Source of the DNA: Moesziomyces globuligerus
Taxonomy: Eukaryota > Basidiomycota > Ustilaginomycetes > Ustilaginales > Ustilaginaceae
NCBI GenBank assembly: GCA_030849465.1
Contig: JARVLF010000018.1
Span: forward strand, 682,001 to 746,000
DNA: 64,000 nt
Reading direction: 5' to 3'
Shown: piece by piece, positions 1 through 8,682 of the stretch
How positions within the stretch are numbered: the first letter of the stretch is position 1
How the letters are laid out: each line of letters starts with the position of its first letter
Notes under the pieces: generated by a model
Seen by the model: only the letters and a program-made list of their open reading frames with translations
Database searches by the model: none
What the model was told of the DNA's origin: nothing
Translations under genes and position numbers: made by a program

Positions 1-1
1 C

Positions 2-415
2 GTCATCGCTATCGGCGTTACTGGCGGTATGCGGGTTGGGCTCGGCGAGTTTTCGGGTCCAGTCGATACTGCTTTCGCGCAGCGCCTCGTCCGAAACGCC
101 CGCATACTTGCCCGCCTCGAGCTGCGCATAGATGCGCGCTTTCCGCTCCAGACTCTTGCGCACCCGTTCGCTCTCCCTCGCTTCCGCATCGCGCTCGTTC
201 CTGCTCGCCTTGTTGCTCGCCTTGTCGCTCGAATCCGCCTTGGCGCGCTTGGTCGACGTACGCGTGGGTTCGGTCTTGCGCTTGCGAAGCGAAGCCTCGT
301 CGCAATCCAACGTCGGCTCGTGAGTGCGCTTGCGGCGTGAACCCTCGCCGGAATTGGAAGCAGAGGCTTTCGCTAGCGCTAGCTCCGCCTTGAGCCCCAG
401 CAAAGACGCCGACAT
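2..415 (-). CDS. CCDC174-like nuclear coiled-coil protein, 5' part only (3' end off the window)
   Basis: The minus-strand frame starts at the ATG at 413-415 and stays open to the left edge, giving 138 residues of the N-terminus. It opens with a short SLLGLKAELALAKA helix. A basic Ser/Arg/Lys stretch follows, then a charged helix containing SLERKARIYAQLEAGKY and a DEALRESSIDWTRKL segment. Human CCDC174 and its fungal relatives begin the same way: a 'SL-x-LKAEL' helix, then a 'LE-x-KA-x-x-Y-x-x-L-x-x-G' helix, then an acidic patch before an (F/W)T(Q/R)K motif. The family is linked to RNA processing and nuclear localisation. Assignment rests on these two motifs only; the rest of the protein lies outside the window. 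Antisense frames over the same bases are lower in quality (Arg-rich). Confidence 0.62.
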   Translation of the reverse strand, partial: MSASLLGLKAELALAKASASNSGEGSRRKRTHEPTLDCDEASLRKRKTEPTRTSTKRAKADSSDKASNKASRNERDAEARESERVRKSLERKARIYAQLEAGKYAGVSDEALRESSIDWTRKLAEPNPHTASNADSDD

Positions 416-680
416 GGACGATCCAGCACTCCCACCCATACCTGCCATCTCGATCCTTGGCAACAATGTCACTGCCCTGAACGAACCCTGGAAATCTCCA
501 AACACGCTTTGACCTCCACACACCACACACGCGCGCCAATTCCCACTCCCGCATCCCGCTACCCCACTCCCGATCCAAGACCACTCAACCTGAAACGCAG
601 CTCAGCCTTCACAACCCAGAGGACGCAGGGAACGAGGAGCGTGGTATCTTTGCATTCGCCGTAGGCGCGGAGAGGAGGGA

Positions 681-1985
681 CTACGGACCTCCGAGGGAGG
701 CGTCGTTGAGCGCAACGCAGACCGCGGCGCGGTGGTGTCCGTTGTACTGCCGAACCGTCTCGCCGGAAGCGAGCTCCCAGAGCCGCGCGACGTGGTCGGA
801 CGAGGCGGTGACGAGGTAGGCGGAATCGGCGCTAAACGCCGCATCCCACACCCAGCGCTGATGGCCGACGAGCGTCTTTTCGAGCGCAAACTCGTAGCGC
901 GACGTCGACCAGATCTTGACCGTCGCATCCGCCGAGCACGTCGCCAAATGCCTATACGCGCAACACAAGCGCAAAAGATCGAGGCGAAACCGTCAAGCGA
1001 GTCAGGTCAATGTCCGTCGCTGTTTGTGAATCAAAGAAAGGGCATCGAGGGCTTACCGGACGTCGGGGCTGAGCAGCACGCGGGTGAGGTACTTTTCGTG
1101 CGCCTGGAAGGTGGTCACGGGCTGGAGCTCTGTAAAGTCGGTTGCGGTTGGTGGGGTCTGGCCGTGGCCGAGCTGTGGTTGCTGTTGTTGGGCATCGTAG
1201 GAGCCGTTGATGAACCTCCAGACGTAGACCTTGCCCGTGTTGTTGCCTGCGACCAAGCAGCTTCCGTCTGCAGCGACGGTGACCGAGCGGATGGGCACGC
1301 CTTCTTCGGGGACGAGCTCGTGGCTGCATCCGTTCTGGCCCAGATCCCACACCTTGACGCTGCCGTTCTGATCGCAGCTCACGAGCTCGCCCTGGTTGGG
1401 ATGCACCACCACGTCGTTAACGGGGCCGCGGTGGTCGTAGATCCTCGTGGCTCTGGAAGTGCGGAGGTCCCAGATCTTGAGCAGGCCGTCCTCGCCACCG
1501 GAGACGAGCCACTGCATGTCGCAGTGCCATGCGATGCCGGTCACGTTGCCCTGGTGGCCCTCGAGCGTGGCGATGGGCTGTGCGGGCGCGGCGACGTTGG
1601 CGGAGCCCGAGCCGGCGGCGCCGCCATTGGCGGCTGCGATGCTGGCAGGCGATGCGATCGAGCAGTCGTACAGCCGGATGTGCGTGTTGGCGGCGGCGGC
1701 GAGGAAGCGTTTATCGGGGCTGATGGAGAGTCGGTTGACCTGCGAGTCTGGATGCTGGATGGTGCGTGAGCAGATGCCGGACCATGCCTCCCAGAAGCGG
1801 ATCGTGTGGTCGTAGCCCGCGGTGACGAGGAGCACCGAGAGCGCATCCTGCGGTTGGGCCTGCTGCGCTGCCTGTGCTGCCTGCGCCGCTTGGGCAGCCT
1901 GATGCTGGTGGTGCACCTCGGCGGCGTTGAGAGGCGGCGAGCGGCCCTGGACCGGCATGCGGGCGGGCGCCCTACGCGCAGCCAT
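681..1985 (-). CDS. LST8: LST8, WD-repeat subunit of TORC1/TORC2 (one intron)
   Basis: A seven-bladed WD40 protein that in other eukaryotes binds and stabilises the TOR kinase domain in TORC1 and TORC2. Exon 1 is 1057-1985 and exon 2 is 681-951. The 105-nt intron (952-1056) has a GTAAGC donor and a TATAG acceptor, and splicing joins SPDVR to HLATCSADATVKIW, a recognised LST8 blade. Typical LST8 text is present: LLVTAGYDHTIRFWEA near the N-terminus, GNVTGIAWHCDMQWLVSGGEDG, and TLVGHQRWVWDAAFSADSAYL at the end. The first in-frame ATG is at 1985; frame upstream of it has only a TTG, so I start there (399 aa). That is longer than the usual ~305-325 aa because of an N-terminal extension rich in Ala-Gln repeats. 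It shares an upstream region with the mL44 gene on the other strand. Confidence 0.93.
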
Positions 1986-2744
1986 ATTCGAGTGGCGATC
2001 GCGATGCGCGGCAGACAGGTTGGCGTCACCGGTGCCAGCGGGGTGCGCAGCGATGGCCGGGCGGAGCGAAGCGAAGCACGCACGATGTGGCTGGCCCAGG
2101 GATCCAGTGGCAAGAGACGAGAGGAACAAACGAGGTCAAACGACAAGATGGGCTGCGAGAGGGTGCTTCGTGCGTCGTAACAGCGGACGAGGTGTCGAAG
2201 GGTTCAATTCAAGGTGGGGGGGGGGGGGGGGGGGATTGGCTTGTCTCGTGCGGGTCAACACCAAAGAGCGGGTGACAGCATCACGTGAAGCGGCCCTTCC
2301 GAGGGAGGCAGCGACGTTTTTTGATCTTTTTTTCGTTTTTTGGACTTTTGGATGCTTGGAGAGCGCGATGAGGTCTGGCGGGCGTTGGTCAGCGCTGCTT
2401 GAGCTTCTCAGCCTTTGAGCCTTGAGCTTCTCAGCTGCTCAGCTCAAAGGGCAGCGGCGGGAATTTTCAGGAAGAAAATCCAATCGGAGCGTCGTTGCAA
2501 AGCCAGACGACCCGAGCCAGGCGAGGCCACAAAGAGCTTCTTGTATCCTCTCATCGATGTCATTGACCTCATCCTCGCCTCGTGACCTCGATTCGTTCAT
2601 CACCGCACCCTACCGCCCTAGTCGCTGCCCACCGACTCGCCCGCTCGATCGACTCGCAGCCCGCATCTGCTCCGAGCACACGCCCTTGGCATCGCGCACC
2701 AGCCTGGCTTTTCTTCTCCTTCTCGGTAGCGACGGATCTCCAGC
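1986..2744. promoter_or_regulatory. Intergenic region between divergent LST8 and mL44 genes, with a 19-G run
   Basis: This 759-bp gap separates two genes transcribed away from each other, so it should hold both promoters. It contains an uninterrupted run of 19 G at 2216-2234 and, further on, a T-rich stretch around 2321-2346. No convincing TATA box or additional coding frame was seen. Confidence 0.55.
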
Positions 2745-4112
2745 ATGGCGGCCAACCGCACGCTTTCGCACGCCATGCGACCTTGGGCGCACAATGCCGC
2801 ACCGTCGGCATCCACATCGACGCACGCGCTCTTGAGAGCGTCTCGACCATCTCACCGTGCTGCATCCACCGCTGTGGCCTCGGAATCTGCTACCGAAGCG
2901 GCAGCGGCAGCGGCGCCAGCGCCCGTCTCGTCGACGAGCTACGTGCACGACCCCACACCCAACGTCCACCTGCCGCGCTTGGCACGTTCGGAGCCCGAGC
3001 TGTACGCTGCCGTGCGTCCGCCGCCGCTGTCGGCGTTTGCTGCGCTCACGGCGAGGCTGGGTCTGTTGCCATCGTCGGTGGACGGCGAGACGCGCGAGCG
3101 CCGCATCCGACTCGTCCACCAGGCGTGCACCCACCCCTCGTTCCAGGCGCTCGTCGACAAGGTCAACGCCGCCATCAACCTCCAGCTCGAACCGTCCGCC
3201 GCCGTGTCTGGGCTCGCCAAGAAGCACGGCGCCTCTGCGCTCGATGCCGCCCAGTTCATGCGCGTCCCCACTGGCGCCGTAGACCACCACGCTGCGCTCG
3301 CCACCGTCGGCAACTCGCTGCTCGGAATGCTCGCCACCGAACACCTCCACCTGCGCTTCCCCAACCTGCCGACGCGCGTGCTCAAGGCGGCCGTCGCGGC
3401 GTACGTTGGGCCCATCACGCTCGCCGACGTGGCGGCCGAGCTCGGCCTCGCGGGCCAGGGCATGCTGCGTTGGAACAAGGAGGCGCGCATTCCTACCAGC
3501 GCCAATCTCGTGCAGAAGCGCAACGGTCGCGGTGCGCCGCCGAGAAGCGCGAGCGCCGATGCGTCGTCGTCGTCGTCGGCGGGAGGACCGATGCGTACGC
3601 TGCTCAGCAAGGACGTGGCGGCGGATGCGATGCGCGCGCTCGTCGCCGTCGTCTTTGAGGAGCAGGGCCTCGCGGGTGCCAGAGCGTTCGTCACGTCGCA
3701 TCTGCTTCATCGTCAGCTCAACCTCGCGCCGCTGCTCAAGTTCAACAATCCCAAGCTCGCGCTCGCCTCGACGTGCGCAAAGTACAACCGGCCCGCGCCG
3801 CAGTCGCGCATGCTCGCCGAGTCCGGTCGGTTGAGCATCAGCCCCGTCTTTGTCGTCGGCGTCTACTCGGGCGCCACAAAGATCGGAGAGGCCAGCGGCA
3901 GTTCGATCCGCATGGCCGAGTTTAGAGCCGCAGAGGATGCGCTCAGACGTCTCTACTTGGCAGAGACCCCGCTCGGCGATTTCGACCTCCCCAGCTCCAC
4001 CCTCGACTCCTCCTTCCCCGGTCAGATGCCTACAGATTCCTGGCTCCCCTCGTTCACCCCGCAGCCCATCGGTGAGGCAGAGGTGCTCCCCGCCGCAGGA
4101 AAGAACAACTAG
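2745..4112 (+). CDS. MRPL3: Mitochondrial ribosomal protein mL44 (MRPL3 type, inactive RNase III fold)
   Basis: A 455-aa protein of the mitochondrial large ribosomal subunit. Residues 1-45 are rich in Arg, Ser and Ala with few acids, as expected of a mitochondrial targeting sequence. Residues ~118-320 form an RNase III-like domain (LVHQACTHPSF at ~123-133) and ~335-405 a dsRNA-binding fold (LALASTCAKYNRP ... AEFRAAEDALRRLY). The catalytic signature LExxGDxxL appears as LATVGNSLL near residue 185, so the acidic residues are lost. A second acidic position is also replaced (ADAMRALVAVVF). This is what is known of mL44, which keeps the fold for structure rather than cleavage. A Ser-rich insert lies at ~262-285. 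The start ATG is at 2745, with leader-type sequence before it. TFG2 lies head-on 140 bp downstream. Confidence 0.88.
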   Translation: MAANRTLSHAMRPWAHNAAPSASTSTHALLRASRPSHRAASTAVASESATEAAAAAAPAPVSSTSYVHDPTPNVHLPRLARSEPELYAAVRPPPLSAFAALTARLGLLPSSVDGETRERRIRLVHQACTHPSFQALVDKVNAAINLQLEPSAAVSGLAKKHGASALDAAQFMRVPTGAVDHHAALATVGNSLLGMLATEHLHLRFPNLPTRVLKAAVAAYVGPITLADVAAELGLAGQGMLRWNKEARIPTSANLVQKRNGRGAPPRSASADASSSSSAGGPMRTLLSKDVAADAMRALVAVVFEEQGLAGARAFVTSHLLHRQLNLAPLLKFNNPKLALASTCAKYNRPAPQSRMLAESGRLSISPVFVVGVYSGATKIGEASGSSIRMAEFRAAEDALRRLYLAETPLGDFDLPSSTLDSSFPGQMPTDSWLPSFTPQPIGEAEVLPAAGKNN

Positions 4113-4252
4113 CATACACTTATTACCTCTTTTCTCTCTGACAATCAAAAGAAAGCTACGCGCTTTCATCCACTTACGTGCGCACACTGCAATCCCACAC
4201 CCCTGCCACATGCCACAGTGTTGCCGTGAGAAGCTCGAATCAGGTGAACGGG

Positions 4253-5518
4253 CTACACGACGTCGTCAAAGTCGTCGTCTTCGTCGTCATCGTCGTCGTC
4301 CGAGTCCGAGTCGTTTTCGCCCAGATCCTCGTGCTGGCTGTTGGTCTGCGCTGCCGAGGCGGAGGCAGGTGCGGTGGAAGTGGAGGCGGATGGCTCTGCC
4401 TGTTTGCGCAGATTCGAGTATTCGGGTTTGAGGCTCCAGTTGCCGACGTAGGGGCCTCTCTTGTGCAGATCTGCGATGCCGGTGAGCGTTTCGCGGAGGT
4501 AGGATTCGGGCTGCTGGGTCTCGGAGCGCAACTTCTTGAGCGACCAGTACTGCCAGCGTTCAAAGAGGGTAAAGAGCAGATCCAGGAGCTCGTTCTTGGG
4601 CATGCGCGCAAACTTTTCCGTGTTGGCGCCCGCCGCCTTGGGCTTGGTGGCGATGGCGGCGTTGAAGCGCGACTTTTGCGAGTGGAGGCCGGCGCCGACG
4701 CCGGCGACGAGCATGTTGTGGCGGCCCGCATCGGCGGAATCGAGCATCTTGATGGTGCGTTTGGGTTTCGACGCTTCCTCGCGCCGACGACGGAGGAGCT
4801 CGCGGTACGAATCCGAGATCGGTGCGGCGCCGCCGATGCCTTGGCCATGCGCCTTTGTATCTGCGGCGCGGATCTGGGGCTGCAGAGCCGCTTCGTTGGT
4901 CACGGTTCCGCAGAGCGCCGTGATGCGGCGCGTCTTGCCACGCTTCTTTGCACGACCTTCGTCGTCGGACGAGTCGTCTTGCTCCTTCTTGGACGCCTCC
5001 GGGGTGGGGTCGAGGTCTTCAAGACGCTCGCGAAAGGCGTAGATGTTGCGCTGGACGGTGGCCTTGGCTTCGGCGGTGAGCTTGAGGTCGTAGGCGCGCG
5101 GGATGGTGTCCCAGCGCGGATTGCGCGGCCTACCCGGCTCGATGGGCACCGCAGGCTGAGGCGGATCCGGGAGGAGGAGCTCCATGCGCTGGCGTCCGGC
5201 GTGGTCGGGATCGTAGACGCGCACCGTGCCCAGACGCAGGTCGTCGGTGCGCATCGACGACCACGCCTCGAGCAGAAACTTGGGGATCTTGACGAGCCAG
5301 ACTGGGTGTTTGCCTTCGCTCACGTCGAGATCCTCGTCCGGCTCGGGCGAGAGCCGGGAGAGGACGTCGGAAGCATCGTATCCTGCTGCCGCAGCCGCCG
5401 CAGCCGCCGACGAAGCGGAGTCGCCTCCGTCGTGACGCGCGCGCTTGCCGAGCGACGACGACGAGGGTGCATCGCCCGGATCCGCGATGGGCTCGATGTC
5501 GTCCTCGTAGTTCGACAT
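4253..5518 (-). CDS. TFG2: TFIIF beta subunit (TFG2/RAP30), RNA polymerase II general factor
   Basis: A 421-aa protein from the ATG at 5516-5518 (MSNYEDDIEPIADPGD). TFIIF beta joins TFIIF alpha and binds RNA polymerase II in the pre-initiation complex in the nucleus. The N-terminal dimerisation region carries HPVWLVKIPKFLLEAWS, a hallmark of the family, followed by the LRLGTVRVYD strand. The C-terminal winged-helix domain is clear: NELLDLLFTLFERWQYWSLK, then QQPESYLRETLTGIADLHKR and GPYVGNWSLKPEY. Between them lies a fungal-type basic/acidic linker. The tail after the winged helix is Ser/Ala-rich and ends in about 20 Asp/Glu residues. An in-frame codon further upstream is not an ATG followed by conserved text, so the shorter start is preferred. 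Confidence 0.93.
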   Translation of the reverse strand: MSNYEDDIEPIADPGDAPSSSSLGKRARHDGGDSASSAAAAAAAAGYDASDVLSRLSPEPDEDLDVSEGKHPVWLVKIPKFLLEAWSSMRTDDLRLGTVRVYDPDHAGRQRMELLLPDPPQPAVPIEPGRPRNPRWDTIPRAYDLKLTAEAKATVQRNIYAFRERLEDLDPTPEASKKEQDDSSDDEGRAKKRGKTRRITALCGTVTNEAALQPQIRAADTKAHGQGIGGAAPISDSYRELLRRRREEASKPKRTIKMLDSADAGRHNMLVAGVGAGLHSQKSRFNAAIATKPKAAGANTEKFARMPKNELLDLLFTLFERWQYWSLKKLRSETQQPESYLRETLTGIADLHKRGPYVGNWSLKPEYSNLRKQAEPSASTSTAPASASAAQTNSQHEDLGENDSDSDDDDDDEDDDFDDVV

Positions 5519-6845
5519 GCCGCAAAGCGCTACCTCGGAGGCGCAGTGTGTGTGCAAGCGATGGTGGCCGAAACAAGGGCGTCGCTACGCCAGTCGCCGA
5601 CGGCTCCAAGTCGCACCTAGGCTGTGCCGTGCGCAGCTCCACTTTTCCCTCGACCCCGATTTCACCAATCTGTGAGCATGTCTATCGGGCGATATCAGTA
5701 GCCTGGGTCTAACATTTCTGGGAAATTGGCCGGTAGATCTAATCGGAAGTGCAACGCGCGGCTCGGCCCAACTCTAAGCGCCAACCGCAGGCCGAGTTTG
5801 CAGATTCGCGGATTGGCAGACTGGCATCGCCATGCATCCCGACCCGCCTCGCCAGTTGCTCCCTGGGCTCCAGATCAAGCGCTTCGGGTTCTCTGGGCTC
5901 CAGCGACCCGCCCATCCTCCGCCCGGCCATGCCGGTCACATGTTTCATCCCTTGCCCCAATCCCACTCGAATCCAGCCAGCCCCCGGGGTGCAGACAGAT
6001 AGAGATAAGCAAATTACTCCCCTCTTCCCCCCACGCTGTGCATGCAGATGAGCATCGCCAAGCTTTGGCCTGGATATGAGATTGCGAGTGGGTGGGGGAA
6101 GGGGTTGATGAAGTCGCGTTATGGAACAAAAAATTGACCGTTGCGCAGCTCAGCCCTGCAGAGAAGCGGCGGAAATGGGCAAAAAAAAAATAATTAAATT
6201 TTTCGCGGCACCTGTCGCTCTGTCGCTCCTGCATGACGCAACGGCAAGGCGGCTTGCGCAGCGCTGCCAACTCGATGCTCGGTCCATAGCCTACACCAAC
6301 AGCTGCGACCGGGTCAGGCGATCCCGCCATGGGGTCCGAGATTCCCGCACGGTGGTGATAAGAAGATCGAAAGACTGGATCGAGCATCGAGTGCCAGGCT
6401 GGGTGGTGTTGGTCACCGCGGGGGGAGGGGGGGGGGGGGGGGGGCAACGTAGGCGGCTCAGGAGCGGAGTTGACATGCTGCCGAGGTGGATTTTTTTTCG
6501 GCGGGAGAAAGGCTCGGCTCGGCTAACGAGGTTGGCTTCGCTGTATCACTTCTCCTCCAGTCATGACGAGCTCGAGCGAGGTCGAGCGGCGCGATGCTGG
6601 TCGTGGGCGAGGCATGGGCGAGACAAGCAAGACCCTGACGTGTTGCGGGGTAGGTTGGCCATGCTCGCTGATTGGGTCTTTGGGCCGCTCGTATCAGCTC
6701 CAAGTCGTGTGTCACTGGTGCCTCGCCCTGCGCCTTTGGGGCGCAGGAGACGGGTGACTCGGCTATCCGCAACCCCATATATCGTCTCGCCTGTCTTTGC
6801 TCACGATGCTTGACTTCCATCCTCATCATCCGCACGCTACCGACG
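5519..6845. promoter_or_regulatory. Divergent intergenic region of TFG2 and the APC permease; GATA sites and an 18-G run
   Basis: No credible gene is seen in this 1.3-kb stretch. It holds GATAAG motifs at 6004-6009 and 6357-6362, which fit fungal GATA-factor sites, and an AT-rich ATATAT at 6777-6782 about 65 bp before the permease ATG, a plausible core promoter. A run of 18 G lies at 6427-6444. A 10-base A run followed by AT-rich sequence lies near 6181-6200. The role of the GATA motifs is inferred only from the sequence match and the neighbouring permease. Confidence 0.4.
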
Positions 6846-8567
6846 ATGACTTCCAAACCGGGCGAGGCACCAGTGGCGGCGTCGACGCTGGCGGCAGAGA
6901 AGCGCGCGCAGGAGCAGACGCAGTCGCTGCACGACTACCGCGCGCATCCGGAAGCCCGCGCGTCTTCCAAGCACCTTGGCTCGTCGATGACGGCCTCGGC
7001 CTCGGCGGCGGTGGAGCCGATGACGGTGATCGACAAGACGCACTTTTCGACGCTGGCGCTCATCGGACTGTGCTACTGCATCCTCAACTCGTGGACCGCC
7101 GCCTCGGCGTCCATGTCGATCGCGCTCGTCTCGGGCGGGCCGAGCGTGACGCTGTGGGGCATGGTCGTCGCCTTTGTCGGCGTCATGGCTACCGCGCTCT
7201 CCATGGCCGAGATCTGCCACGTCTATCCGACCACTGGAGGTCAGTATCACTGGTCCTTCTGCCTTGCTCCTCCACGCTATCGGTACGTGATTGCGTACTT
7301 CACCGGTTGGACCGCCGTCGCGGGCTGGGTCGCACTGACCGCCACCGCATCGAGCTTAGCCGGCCAGTTCATCGTAGGCATCATTGCGCTGCTGCACGAC
7401 AACTACGAGAGCCAGCCGTGGCACATCTTTCTCGTCTACGTCGGCTTCAGCCTCGGAGCCTGGCTGATCAATGCGTTTGGCGTGCGCCTCCTCGACTCGC
7501 TCAACCGCGCAGCCATGATCTGGTCGCTCGTAGGCGCTCTCGTCATCATGATCACCTGCCTCGCAACTGCCGCACCCGACTACCAACGCGCCAAGTTCGT
7601 CTTTGGTCAGTACGTCAACCAGACCGGATGGAACGATGGCGTGGCGTGGATCCTCGGCTTGCTCCAAGCTGCGTTTTCGCTCATCGGTAGCGATGGAGCC
7701 ACGCATCTGGTAGACGAGATCGATAGGCCTAGCATCAATGCGCCGAGGGCCATGATCTTGGCTGTGGCGATCGGTGCGAGCTCGACGTTTGTTGTGCTCA
7801 TGGTCTTTCTGTTTGTGCTGCGCGATTTCGACGCCGTCATCGAGTCGCCCGCAGGAGCGCTGTTGGAGATCATCTACCAAGCCGTAGGCAACAAGGCAGG
7901 AGCGGTTTGTCTGCTCATCTTCCCCGTCTGCTCGATGGCATTCACCGCAACCGCGCTGCTCACCACATCGTCTCGAATGTCGCAAGCCTTTGCCCGCGAT
8001 CGAGGCCTGCCGTTTTCGTCGATCCTCCAGACGATTTCGGCGAAAAACGAAGTGCCGATCCCCGCGCTCATCCTCACCACCTTCTGGGTCATCGTCTTCG
8101 GCTGCATCTACCTCGGCTCCTCGTCTGCTCTCAACGCCATCCTCTCATCCTCCGTCGTCCTCCTCCAGTTCAGCTACATCGTCCCCATCATCCTCCTCCT
8201 CCTCCGTGGTAGGTCCGTGCTAGATACCGACAATGCTGGTTCGACCCACGCAAAACGCCACTTCAACCTAGGCCGTCTAGGCTTGCCGATCAACCTCTTC
8301 GCCATCGCCTTTGTCCTCTTCACAAACATCTTCTTCCTCTTCCCTCCCGAACTCCCCACCACCTCGACAAACATGAACTACACCATCGTCGTCGTCGCCG
8401 TCGTCGCACTCATGAGCTCCACCGCCTGGTTCGCCCACGGCCGCCACTCCTACAAGGGCCCCCTCGACATGGACGAGATCCTCTTCCGCACCCGCGGATT
8501 CGGCCGCTTCGATGCCCCTGACTCAACTCCCCAACCCCACCCCGAAAAACACTCCACCCCCGTCTAA
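6846..8567 (+). CDS. APC-superfamily amino acid/choline/GABA permease (ACT family)
   Basis: A 573-aa, probably 12-helix plasma-membrane transporter of the amino acid/choline transporter branch of the APC superfamily (relatives: Hnm1, Uga4, Bio5). The cytoplasmic N-terminus (~1-70) is hydrophilic. Then come the typical first helices (STLALIGLCYCILNSWTA ... GGPSVTLWGMVVAFVG), the MAEICHVYPTTGGQYHW signature after helix 2, and the conserved LIGSDGATHLVDEIDRPSINAPRAM stretch. The LTTSSRMSQAFARDRGLPFS motif follows helix 8. The substrate cannot be told from sequence; choline, GABA, polyamine and amino-acid carriers all share these motifs. The ATG at 6846 is the first in frame that is followed by a normal hydrophilic tail. 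Two GATAAG motifs lie upstream, compatible with nitrogen control. Confidence 0.9.
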   Translation: MTSKPGEAPVAASTLAAEKRAQEQTQSLHDYRAHPEARASSKHLGSSMTASASAAVEPMTVIDKTHFSTLALIGLCYCILNSWTAASASMSIALVSGGPSVTLWGMVVAFVGVMATALSMAEICHVYPTTGGQYHWSFCLAPPRYRYVIAYFTGWTAVAGWVALTATASSLAGQFIVGIIALLHDNYESQPWHIFLVYVGFSLGAWLINAFGVRLLDSLNRAAMIWSLVGALVIMITCLATAAPDYQRAKFVFGQYVNQTGWNDGVAWILGLLQAAFSLIGSDGATHLVDEIDRPSINAPRAMILAVAIGASSTFVVLMVFLFVLRDFDAVIESPAGALLEIIYQAVGNKAGAVCLLIFPVCSMAFTATALLTTSSRMSQAFARDRGLPFSSILQTISAKNEVPIPALILTTFWVIVFGCIYLGSSSALNAILSSSVVLLQFSYIVPIILLLLRGRSVLDTDNAGSTHAKRHFNLGRLGLPINLFAIAFVLFTNIFFLFPPELPTTSTNMNYTIVVVAVVALMSSTAWFAHGRHSYKGPLDMDEILFRTRGFGRFDAPDSTPQPHPEKHSTPV

Positions 8568-8682
8568 AACCCACCCTCCCTCTGTAATCATCTTGACTCC
8601 TGCTCCATCTCAACAATCTCGTGAGCATGCTGGTTACGAATTGCGTGGATGGGTACAAATACACATTGTAAAAGGCGAGGCG

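Noticed and set aside
1986..2129. N-terminal extension of LST8 upstream of the ATG at 1985
   Set aside because: The open frame is continuous but begins only with TTG, and the added residues look like translated leader sequence.
2610..4211. Long minus-strand frame opposite mL44
   Set aside because: Arg/Gly/Glu-rich shadow of the mL44 coding sequence with no recognised domain.
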